A stretch of DNA of 64,000 nucleotides from Dermacentor variabilis (Eukaryota > Arthropoda > Arachnida > Ixodida > Ixodidae). Location: the NCBI RefSeq assembly GCF_050947875.1, contig NC_134572.1, positions 121,081,105 through 121,145,104 on the forward strand. Reading direction: 5' to 3'. This document shows positions 11,393 through 20,600 of the stretch, in pieces. Positions within the stretch are counted from its first letter, which is position 1. The number at the start of each line of letters is the position of its first letter. A program made the translations under genes and the position numbers. A model generated the notes under the pieces. The model worked only from the letters and a program-made list of their open reading frames with translations, ran no database searches and was not told where the DNA came from.

Positions 11393-13205
11393 CACAGACC
11401 ACGACACACACAGACCGTTATGTGCGTTCTCATTCTCTCCCTTCTCTCTGGTAGGTTTCTACCTTCGTCGTAGAAATATGGCTTCCGCTACATGCGCGGC
11501 TTCCGTTTTCCTGTCTGTCGTAGACTATCTTTATTGTTTTTCTCAGAGGAAACGACGCTTAACGACGGAAGAACGCTGGCGAAGAAGTTGGCAGAGCACA
11601 CCCGCCTCGCACGTCAGTCTCTGTCTATAGGCGGCACTGAAGAGCAACTACTTAAGCAGCGGAACCACCACTCCGCGGCAACTTCGCGACCCACCCTCGC
11701 TCGTTGGCTCCTTGATCGCAGCGGGCGCTAATACAAAAGGTACGCCCACTATGGCTCCACACTTCCGCCCACTGCTTTAGTTACTGCCTAACCAACTCGC
11801 CGGCGTCAACGAAGTTTGGGCTGTGTTCGGTAAGTCAGCCGCGCCATATACAACTCCAGTCGTCTGGCGGAATGTCGACTCTTATGCCGCTAACCGGCAT
11901 GATTGCAGACTGGAAGGAGCAGGGCAAAAGCTCGAAGTGCTTGCTGCTCTGCTCGGCAGAAACCTTTTACAAGACTTCAGCGCAAGCTTATGCGAAGTCT
12001 GCGGTTATGATGAGACTGTGCATGCGAGTCGGCAGCTTCATTGCCACCAGTCCTCTGCCCATGAAGGTATAGACTGGAGAAGTTTCTCTCGGTGAGCGTA
12101 GATGTGTTACCTGCTCGCGGCAAGCCTGCAGCCAGGGAGGCACGCGTTATCGTAACTTCAGTGCTAGTTTACTGGTCGTTACACTGACGTGCGAAGGTAT
12201 GCACATTGTACTTTCTGGCAAAACTAAGCGCGAGATAATCCGCTGATTGAAGTCAAGGAAATGTATTCAATTCTGCAACATTAAAAGGCAGCAAGTATAG
12301 GGAAGTTAAATGCAAGCTAGCTGAGAACGACAGCCAAGGTTCCCTGAAATAGCTTCCGTAGGTGGCCGGAAGATGCGGACCGTTTGCTATTATCAGACAG
12401 TTTTAGAATAGCGATTGCCGTATTACGTACGTTAAACGTAAGCACCTTTGCAGGACATTACGGTGCGTGTCCTTTCAAGTCTTTTAGTTTACGGAAACAC
12501 AAACGTAAAGAAATCGTTATAAAACAGGGCGCCGTCTGGTGTCTCGTATCAAACGTATGTATCCAAGCCAAGAAGGTCGATTAGCAACCGTCCTGCTGTT
12601 GCTATGTGGACGCGTCTCGTTAGGCGTGCGGGCGCCAGAATCGCCGAACGATCTCAGAAAATGGGCGTGCTATGCGTTCATAACTAACCTTTCAGGTGAA
12701 TTTAGAGAAAGCGAAAGCTCATTACAACAGTTCCTGGCGAGCAACGCGAGTGAGATCGTAGCCGTCACGAGTATTCACGCTGAAGCGGGTGCCATGGGTA
12801 CCGCCATGTTCGACAACGCTATTTCTTAGCGTCCGTAAGCATTACGGACATTAAACTAGCCAAATAAAGTACGTTATCATGGCGCGCGTAAACTGCAGAA
12901 ACCCAATAACGTTCCGAGCACGTGCAGTGAGGACGACGCTATTTCTTCACGTACGTAATGCTTTTACGTTCGGTTGCAAACGCTAAACTATAACTGTCTA
13001 TTGCGAACGGCGGCGGTTAAAGGAGGCGATCGGGCCCGGTGTCCTGGCGCGATCTCTTGTTCTTGCTCCTATGTTCAAATACTGGCTCTTATCGACTACG
13101 GGAGATTGGTCAAGAGGCAGGTGGTTTCACATGCGTTTTAATAGGGCTGTAATAAAATAAAGTTTGCATAGTAGAGAATGGTTAAAAAATTCGGAGTTCA
13201 GCCGA
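11393..13205. other. Unassigned, with two short open frames
   Basis: Two frames are slightly more gene-like than their surroundings: 11492-11731 (79 codons, charged, with ETTLNDGRTLAKKLAEHT) and 11872-12072 (66 codons, ending just past a possible donor at ATGAAG|GTATAG). A better donor, CGG|GTAAGT-like, lies at 11829-11835. No domain is recognisable and no reading is supported by a partner exon. A diverged direct repeat with CGCTATTTCTT occurs at about 12815 and 12939, suggesting a decayed mobile element at 12400-12985. Confidence 0.35.
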
Positions 13206-13735
13206 GAAGGCGAAGCACCGATTGCGATAGCAAATTAGTAGATAGCTCTACCAAGTAAAGATAGTAGCTTTATCAGCCGTATAAACTCGTAAACATTAGC
13301 TTACTAACTAAATTAAAAATGATATAATGGGTAAGCTTGACTCATGGAGGACGTATAAAGAAACAGACACACGGAGACCGCGCTGTCTTTGTGTGTCTGC
13401 TTCTTTCTACGTCCTTCTTCAGTTGCGCTTGCACATTCTATCATTGATTCAAACCAACTAGCCCGTCAACGTGTTTTAACTAAATTAACCAGCACGCTGT
13501 CGCACGCGCACCGGTAAACATGAACACACATCGCTCTATGACAGCGGAAACTGTGAAAACGCTGCAGTTAGGAATCGCGGCAGCAGCCGCGAGCCAAGTG
13601 CATCTCTCGCTTGAACGCGTACGAAGCGTAGAAAGCACAGCGCACACAAAGCTACCGGCACTACGCGCACTCAGCAAACATCGCAGATTGCTTTGAAGTG
13701 AGGCCCGCGCGGGCGCGCACTTTGGCCACGTCACA
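13206..13735 (+). mobile_element. Family F inverted-repeat element, copy 1, left part
   Basis: Starts with a terminal motif ATTGCGATAGCAAATTAGTAG (first 20 bases are the relevant part) that is the inverse of the right end of copy 2 at 28490-28520. It then follows copy 2 closely: AACATGAACACA, GCGGAAACT, GAAAGCACA and GAGGCCCGCGCGGGCGCGCA are shared in order. It is interrupted by the 161-bp insertion at 13317-13477 and is cut at 13735 by LINE material. The matching sequence resumes at about 15068. No transposase is visible, so it is non-autonomous. Confidence 0.65.
13317..13477 (+). mobile_element. Miniature Penelope-type insertion with inverted arms
   Basis: A 161-bp insertion bounded by a perfect 11-bp target duplication AACTAAATTAA (13306-13316 and 13478-13488). 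The left arm (about 13318-13372) is an inverted copy of 13391-13446; the best-conserved inner parts are AGGACGTATAAAGAAACAG and its counterpart on the right, 23 of 25 matching over the inner 25 bp. Beyond the right arm about 30 bp remain, containing CCAACTAGCCC and ACGTGTTTT. The same arrangement, inverted arms plus an unpaired CCAACTCGCCC end, is seen in the coding Penelope-like copy at 16166-17425. I therefore read it as a drastically 5'-truncated relative. No coding capacity. Confidence 0.65.
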
Positions 13736-14464
13736 GATGATGATGATGATGATGATAAAAAATTTTATCCAATAAAGGGAGAGTTTGCAGGCCAAAAATG
13801 GCCCTTTACTTAGGTGGAGTCCTTAGTATGGGGCCCCACTGGACGAAGCTGCTACCCGCGCCCGTTGGACTAGAGCCCTTTGAGACTCCAGTGCCAAGCA
13901 ATTGAGTAGCGCTGCCTCCTATGTCTCTCTACTGGGGGAAGAGTCAGGGAGAAGGAAAGGATTCATCTGACATGCCCACACCATGTGAAAGTTATTGGAG
14001 ACTTCCCCACAGTGAGGGCATCACCCATCAACTTTCGAGTCAAAATGTTTCACTATTGCAGGACACAACAGGGTGTTGATTTGCAGGTGACCCAAGGTGC
14101 GTTCATCGGCCTTGCTCAAGCCCTTAGCAGGGACCGGAAAAAGCCGATGAAGTTCGCAACAGTCTGCCATAATTTCCCTGAACCAGTTGTCTAATCTCTG
14201 AGCCGGAACAGTCGGGTTTAGGTTCCCGGTGGGTAAGCGCTCGGGCGGCCGCCTCCGCAGCCTCGTTACCTCTAAGGGCCTGGTGGCCCGGAGTCCAAAT
14301 GATGCGTTTAGGTGAGGGGTCCGATTCTTCACGGCTATCTTTAAAATGCGGTAGGCTAAAGGTGATACCTGGCCCATCAGGTAGCGCTCACAGGCTCTGC
14401 ACGAATCTGTGATGATTACCACGTCGCAGACCTCTTTCAAGACACACGAGCGCCGGCACCATGT
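13736..14464 (-). pseudogene. RNase H-bearing I-like LINE, 3' fragment
   Basis: On the - strand one frame reads VVIITDSCRACERYLMGQ followed by SPLAYRIL, the RNase H segment holding a catalytic Asp (ITDS). After a frameshift the sequence reads RIIWTPGHQALRGNEAAEAA, the RNase H block with WTPGH and the downstream NEAAEAAARAL. The 3' untranslated part ends in (GAT)n on the + strand at 13736-13757. The shift separates two halves of one domain, so the copy is dead. RT and endonuclease are missing through 5' truncation or through the adjoining LINE insertion at 14465. Confidence 0.85.
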
Positions 14465-15067
14465 CTTTTTTTTTTCTTTATTGCCTGTTTGCAGCACAAA
14501 CCAAGAACACATTCAAATGCTAAAACATGTCAACCACACTTTGGCTAACATTATATATTAAAATCGCTTCAGCTTGATCAGTTCATCAAGAATAGCCACC
14601 CACTCGGGAGGCTCACTCTGGGCACGATATATTTCCCGAATATACGCGACACTTTCGATGAAGTTTATTCTCGCCGGACGTGTATCGACATCCGAGTGTC
14701 GCACTGCCATTCTCGTTTTCCACAGACTGTGGAGGCCAAGGAGCATAAACATATCGTACGGAACTCCTCCTTCGTTATCGGTTGGCAAATATCGAATACC
14801 AAGAGGTGTAATCGGTAGTTCTTTTTTAAGTGTACGTTGTAAGATATCCCAATGAAATGTTGGGTCCCAGCAATCGATGAAAACGTGTTCAATGGTCTCT
14901 GGCTTTTTACAAAGTAAGCAGTTTACTGTCCATGGCACATATATTCCTTTTTCGTCTAACCATGTTTTTACCATTACGGTGACCACGATTCGCGTGGCCA
15001 ACGCCGCAGTAGACGCCGCTGTTGCCTTCACTCTTAACGTAGCGGTGGGCGAGGGGTATGTCGAGGC
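14465..15067 (-). pseudogene. L1/Tx1-like LINE 3' end with zinc-binding RT tail and poly(A)
   Basis: A 157-codon frame on the - strand (14558-15031) contains CLLCKKPETIEHVFIDCW, a C-x2-C...H...C arrangement typical of the zinc-binding module downstream of RT in L1/Tx1-group LINEs, and continues to the natural end ELIKLKRF. After the stop comes AATAAAG followed by a poly(A) stretch (the T run at 14466-14475 on the + strand). Upstream sequence of the RT is missing. The 5' limit, near 15067, is where family F sequence resumes. Poly(A) rather than a GAT tail separates it from the neighbouring LINE. Confidence 0.75.
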
Positions 15068-15160
15068 ACCGTAGCAGCCGCCGGAAAAGAACGCCCCTCC
15101 TCCCTCGCCTCACCCGGCTTGCCTCGAACGCCAAACGAAAGAGCATGCATCCTGGCCGCG
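15068..15160 (+). mobile_element. Family F copy 1, right part
   Basis: GTAGCAGCCGCCGGAAAAG and CCTCCTCCCTCGCCTC match 28232-28300 of copy 2 (GCAGCAGCCGCCGGAGTAG, CTCCTCGCCTCC) after the LINE block. This shows that the LINEs lie inside one older element. The rest of the right end is missing. Confidence 0.6.
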
Positions 15161-16103
15161 TTCCTCTGGCCCTTTAGATGCAACATACTGCTATTAGCCT
15201 CAGATTATCTCATGCATTAAAGGTTTGTCCCGTATGACATACAACGACGTATTTCTTACACTAGCTCACATTGGTGCAATATTTGTTAATTTCCAAATTC
15301 GCACTATGCGAAGGTTTTATCCGTAGAATCAAGTTTTAATCAACGCCCAACATTTATTGTGCTCATTTTTATCAAATGTGTTTGTAGCTAAATCAAAGAA
15401 GCAGCCCGTTTAGTCTCATGGAAAGGAGATACCAATGGGACATTAAGTACGACGGCGTGAATTCACACAAAGGAACATTATATGGATCACACCTCGTGAC
15501 ATATTATAGAGTGGAATCCTACCTAATAGCTATTACAGCATTTTGAAAGGAAGCCACCTAGCCTCTAAAGAGTCAACGGCATACCGACATTAAGACTAAA
15601 TTATAATGCTATCCGGCGACTAATGCTGAGATGAACAGCATTACCAAAATAACGGCCGTCCTTTTCACGTGATGTAGCTAAATGATTAATCTCGTTACCC
15701 CTATAAAATTGCGCTTTTGAACCCCTCTGTTGAATTACTCTATTATTATCGTAAAGTAATTAAAATTTGCTGGGGTCCTTGGTGGAGTACAATGCTGCCA
15801 TAAAGGTTAGACAAAAGTGAATTGGTGGCGTCTTGACTGCGTGTGGCCCTTTAAAGAGGTCACACGGCTCTCTATTGCAACTTAGTACCTGAGTTCAGAT
15901 AGTGACGAAACACTTAAACTAGCAATACACTACAGACAGCGAATGCCAAATAGTGAAAGCAAACAGGTAGTATGTGACGAAAGAAAAAAAGAACAAAACT
16001 GCGAAAATTAGCAGAAAGTAGAAGGTAAGTGCTGCCATAAATATTGCCATCGAAAATAATAAGAAAAATTAAACACACTTATGCGCATGCACAGACAGAC
16101 CGA
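15161..16103. other. Unassigned stretch
   Basis: Nothing recognised. Confidence 0.5.
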
Positions 16104-16202
16104 TATACAGACAGAGAAAAAAAATTATTGCGTTTTACGTGCCGAAACCACTTTCTGATTATGAGTCAAAAGCGTGGCAGTTTGGGCGAGTTGGTATGTC
16201 AT

Positions 16203-16258
16203 AACTGTTTAAGGCTATTAGCGCAGCTCAGGACGAGCAAAAAAGGAAAGAGGTAGGG
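16203..16258 (+). repeat. Penelope-like element left inverted arm
   Basis: 56 bp beginning AACTGTTTAAGGC and ending AGAGGTAGGG, exact reverse complement of 17372-17427. Confidence 0.97.
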
Positions 16259-16407
16259 GTAATCAAAGGGAGCGGAAAACAGGGTGAGCGCTAACTTCCA
16301 ACTGAGGTTTATTTCGTGACACAAGACTACTTAGACATTCGCAAACCATGTGACATCAACAAAGAAAACCAAGCAAGAAAACCGATAGCAACCAAGTGGC
16401 AACACAT

Positions 16408-17367
16408 TCATACAGCCTGTGGCTGCAGTCGGAGATACACCAATTCATTTCTTGATAATGATAATGAGAATGAGCTTACACATGCATGGCCCAGACCATT
16501 GATAGCCTTTGCTTCGATGATCTCTCTTGTGAGCTGATTACGACTGCGACCAAGAATGACGCATTCCTCTAAGACAGGTTCGCAACCACACGTTTTGCAG
16601 TGCTGCGCGAGAAACCCCCCAGCTGTAATACAATTCCTGGCATTGTAACCATGCTCGCGCAGCCTGTCATTCAGGCATCGGCCAGTTTGACCTACGTAAC
16701 GTTTTCCGCACTTGAGTGGAAAAGAATAAACAACACAATGTGCGCAATTAACAAACTTATTTTTGTGGTTCTTGTCGCAGGAAAGAGGAGCTACCTTATT
16801 CGGATTAGTGAGTTTGCAAATCCTCATGAGCTTATTGGGGGCAGAAAATACTACACGAACATTCACTCGCTGGGCGATTTTCTTAAGAATATGTGAGACG
16901 GTGTGAATATAAGGGATGACGCTAGTCCTACCCCGAGTAGTTACAGGATTATCTGCGTGCTGGTTGTCTTTTCTACACTGTCTAAGAATTCGTTCTGCTA
17001 TTGACACTTGTAGGGACACGGGATAACCAGCCTGCGAAAGCCGTTCGCACTGAGAGGCAAAGCTAGACGAAACACTATGGTGGCACGACTTTTTCAGAGC
17101 ATTATTAAGGCAAAGGTTAGCAATGCCTCTCTTCACCAACTTAGAATGGGCGGAATGGAACGGAAGAAGTGGTTTGTTAGCACGAGGTTCATAGTACCAA
17201 CACGTATTAATATCAGAACAAGATAAGCGCAAATCCAAAAACCGGATCTTATGATCCTGTGGGAGTTCGTAGGTAACGTCGAGGGGCGCAAGGCATTCTT
17301 GGATTATTGGCATAACCGAGGCAACCTCAGTCTCAAGGTCAGCCGGTGAACACTGCACACAAAACAC
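16408..17367 (-). CDS. Penelope-like RT C-terminus plus GIY-YIG endonuclease
   Basis: 319 codons. Residues 1-120 match the RT thumb/C-terminal region of Penelope-like proteins (KIRFLDLRLSCSD, LPFHSAHSKLVKRGIANLC, ALKKSCHHS, RLSQAGYP). Residues about 208-290 form the GIY-YIG nuclease: VVYSFPLKCG for GIY, RYVGQTGR for YIG with its Arg, then RLREH and a Glu in REIIEAKAI. A CNCxH-like cysteine group (CAHC, CKTCGC) surrounds it. The RT fingers and palm with the YADD box are absent, since the element is truncated just upstream at the inverted arm. The remaining frame is free of stops, which suggests a fairly recent insertion. The first Met is not a natural start. Confidence 0.88.
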   Translation of the reverse strand: MFCVQCSPADLETEVASVMPIIQECLAPLDVTYELPQDHKIRFLDLRLSCSDINTCWYYEPRANKPLLPFHSAHSKLVKRGIANLCLNNALKKSCHHSVSSSFASQCERLSQAGYPVSLQVSIAERILRQCRKDNQHADNPVTTRGRTSVIPYIHTVSHILKKIAQRVNVRVVFSAPNKLMRICKLTNPNKVAPLSCDKNHKNKFVNCAHCVVYSFPLKCGKRYVGQTGRCLNDRLREHGYNARNCITAGGFLAQHCKTCGCEPVLEECVILGRSRNQLTREIIEAKAINGLGHACVSSFSLSLSRNELVYLRLQPQAV

Positions 17368-17371
17368 CCTA

Positions 17372-17427
17372 CCCTACCTCTTTCCTTTTTTGCTCGTCCT
17401 GAGCTGCGCTAATAGCCTTAAACAGTT
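17372..17427 (+). repeat. Penelope-like element right inverted arm
   Basis: Exact inverted partner of 16203-16258. It lies at the truncated 5' side of the element, so it is an extra inverted copy of sequence that belongs near the 3' end. Confidence 0.97.
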
Positions 17428-17638
17428 CTGATTATGAGGCACGTCGTAGTGGAGGACTCCGGAAATTTCGACCGCCTGGGGATCTTTAACGTGCACCTAA
17501 ATTTAAGTACACGGGTGTTTTTGCATTTCGCCTCCATGGAAATGCGGCCGCCAAGGCCGGGATTCGATCCCGCGACATCGTGCTCAGCAGCCCAACACCA
17601 TAGCCACTGAGCAACCACGGCGGGTATACAGACAGAGA

Positions 17639-20600
17639 GACAGACCACACACACACAGCATACCATACAAATGTTAGGCAGAACGCCTGACAGTGATGCA
17701 GTCAGAAACGCACATAAATGCTTATATATAGATGGTAACTAGATTTAACTTTATGTATATATGAACCTGCGCTCAGCTTCAATTCTGGTGGTGCATACAA
17801 AAGGCAGTACATAGTTGAAGTAAAAACGCGTGGACGGGTGCCTAAGCAACGGACTTAAAACGCCACGGACTGCGTCACAAATAATCACAATGGAAACGTT
17901 CTTCTTTATTACGTACAAGTGCGTGTCTCCTTAAATAACGTAGCAAGAACACTGGCTCGTTACACAGCACCAATGCGCTGTCCTTTTCTTCGACAAGACT
18001 TCAAAACTATCGCTCTCATCTGGCATACTTTTTCGATGGTATCCTCCTTTTGATCTCCCGCTTAGTGACTATATGAAATAAAATGGAATCCTCTTTGATC
18101 CCTGCGCTATGCCACGACGTAACTTCAGCAGGCGTGCACCTTCCACGACGGCAGGAATTTTTTGTTTATCGTATTCGAAGTTGCAGCCGAAGCATCCGCT
18201 CTCAACGTTAGCCCCCTTTTATGCACTGCCCAGAGCGCACTCGTATGTGATGAAATGCCTAGACTTAGAAAAGCCCTTCGGCCCATTCATCGCTGGGGGC
18301 CGCCGAAGTGTTCGCTTCTCTCCCAACAATGGCTGAAAGAACACGGAAATCAGCTCGAAATGCAAGTCTCCTAGATCTCGCTTTGGGCGCAATGCAATCA
18401 CGAACTCGAGAAGAAAATAAGAACGCCAACGCGTGCATGCATTACGGATGGCTCTGCTGCGCAAGACGCAATCCGCTACTACCGCGGCCCATAGAAGTTT
18501 AAGCTCCTTTGCACAAGGGCACTATCTGCATCGCCTTCCCCTCTCTCGTGAGCTGTAAGTACTGGCCTTGAAATAGTTATGCATGGCCGCGCTCTAGACA
18601 ATGGTTCTTTCGTTCTTCAGATACTTAGCTATCCCTCCCCATCCTCCTCTCCTCGAACCTTTTACTGCGCTGCAACTTTGGCGCTGATATTCTAGGCTCA
18701 CTGGTGTTGCGCGTTTTGTAATCTTGCGCAGATTTCGCCCGTGCCTCGCAGTGCGCTCGTACCTTTGTGCAAGAAAATTCGTACCTCCATGGGCTCTTGT
18801 TGTCACGCGTAGCACCTAAGCTACAGTCCCTTGCAGTAAGACGTCAATTCTGCCCTCACGTGAACATATTCTGAGTACAATAGCTTTTGCGGAGGATATA
18901 CCATCATTGCCCTCTGTAGTTCTGTCTTGTATGGTTCTCTGGCGCAGATATTGCGTCTGGCTTCTGCGACCCGGCTGCTGAGATTCTGGCAGTCTGAGGT
19001 CACTGATATTAGATTTACCCACCGGGGGCCGTAGTTCCTGTTTGTGCAGTCTCCATATGCTCGCAATTGGGTGCACGAGTGTTCTCGCAGCATATAGTGA
19101 ACACAGCCGAGCCCTATATCAATGTGGCCGGCGGTATTCGGCCTTTCACCAGCAGAAAAGAGTTCAACCTCTTGCAGGTAGAGAGAGCGGGCAAACGGAG
19201 GACTCCTCGGCAGGATATTTGCAAGCCTTCTACTTCCCCTGTACGAAGGTGTTCGCGAAATTTCTTTTTTTAACATGCAAAGTTTCTTTTCCGCTATACG
19301 TATATGTAACAGTTGATGGGTGTCATTTCGGCGCCGTGCACTTGTTTTGGGGATTTTCTTGCTTTTTTTGTCACCTTCAGATAAACTGTCAGTATGTGCA
19401 GGCTGCCAGCGGATGCCCTTGTGGGGAACGTTTTAGCAGTTATAATTGCTCGGAAAAAGCTTATGCGCACATATGCTGCTTTCTAGCACGGAAACATGTT
19501 CGATATCATGGAGATTGCGTTATATTTACGTATGAAGAGATGAAGTATCTTTAGAAGTCAACGACACTTTTCCGAAAATACTACCATTAACCGGAAGCAA
19601 AGGGTTTAGTCTATTGTCTGGAATGAATATTAGCCAAAATAATATGTGATACCCATCACGGAAGCCATGGGAGCAAAATTAAAAAAAAAGTAAAAGTAAA
19701 ATTTCCACGAAACGTTTTCGTGAAGTCTAAAATGGAAATGAGTTGTTTGTCACTTGAGCGGAAGTTGCGGACGGCACCTTACGATTTGAGTAGGTATGCT
19801 TTGAGAGTAATAAAATCTAGTTTTCGCAAGGAAATCATGTTCCCAAAACTATTGCGGGTAAAGTTGGGTATCACAAAAAATCAAACCTTTAATTTTGTAC
19901 CTGCACACAACATTTTGATCCTGCGCGTAGCAGAAGTCACAGTTTTGCAAGTAGCAGACGTTTAGATTATCGAGCAGTGAAGAAACAGGTACAGATCAGT
20001 TAAATATTTGCGGTACAGTACAGATGGATAGTACGATTTCTTCACACAAAACTCAATGAGCAGCACACTTCAACGACTTGCTTTAGAAGAGTAATGTTTA
20101 GAACACTTGGGTGCTACGATGACTGGTTCTCCCACCCTGATCACCATTTCGTTCAGTTGAACATGATGTTTTCTTCCTGCTTTTCTATCTTCGCTCCGCT
20201 GCGCTTACCATTTCCATTGTTTTCGCGTTCCACTTCGCACAAAGTAGATCCTTCGTTCGAGTAACCCTGGTATAAATCGTTTTCAATCTTTAGTTGCTCA
20301 ACAGACAAAAAGCCGAAAATAGCGTGCTGCAAAAGCAGACAAACTTGTAGTTGTAAATATCGATGGGCCTGAGCAACCGTTTTTACAACTATAACTTGTA
20401 GTATAGGATAAATATTGCAGCGTGAAATGAAAACTGTATGTGTAAAATAGTGTGCTGCCACAAATATAGCGGCGCACTGCTGCGGAACCTTCCAGTTATG
20501 TGCTATTGCAAAGTATTTTCCCCATTCCCACTCTTCCAGTTTTTGTTCACCTGCACAACAGTTTTTTAGCAGACTTCCTTATTGCAACACAGTTATTTTT

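Larger units (their letters stand above)
16166..17425 (-). mobile_element. Penelope-like element, 5'-truncated, with inverted terminal arms
   Basis: A 1260-bp insertion with 13-bp target duplication TTCTGATTATGAG inside a SINE. It carries a 319-codon frame with a GIY-YIG endonuclease and ends on its 3' side (left) in a terminus with CCAACTCGCCC. A perfect 56-bp inverted repeat occupies 16203-16258 and 17372-17427; the last bases overlap the duplication. About 37 bp of the 3' terminus lie outside the left arm. Inverted or tandem terminal copies and variable 5' truncation are known of Penelope-like elements, which move by target-primed reverse transcription and favour GIY-YIG cleavage. The catalytic RT palm is missing, so it cannot move by itself. 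Confidence 0.9.
16118..17624 (-). repeat. Ruka-like SINE interrupted by a Penelope-like element
   Basis: The SINE body lies in two pieces, 16118-16165 (3' part, GTTTTACGTGCCGAAACC) and 17426-17624 (rest of the body and tRNA head, CCCGCCGTGGTTGCTCAG on the - strand). The SINE has its own perfect 14-bp duplication TATACAGACAGAGA (16104-16117 and 17625-17638). The split falls in TTCTGATTATGAG, which is duplicated at 16153-16165 and 17426-17438 by the later insertion. Confidence 0.92.

Noticed and set aside
11183..11630. Several open frames of Thr-His or Val-Cys repeats
   Set aside because: Translation of (CA)n in all frames.
12400..12985. A MITE with ACGTACGT-rich termini
   Set aside because: The ends are each semi-palindromic, and I could not match them to one another or find a target duplication.
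16166..16310. A hammerhead ribozyme in the Penelope-like 3' region
   Set aside because: Hammerhead motifs are known in Penelope-like terminal repeats, but I cannot find the CTGATGA and GAAA core in correct order in this copy.
19360..19554. Cysteine-rich frame (INCQYVQAASGCPCGERF and on) after a strong acceptor-like CACCTTCAG
   Set aside because: No donor at its end, no matching neighbour exon, spacing does not fit the EB/EGF modules found downstream, and the cysteines are not arranged like a family I know.
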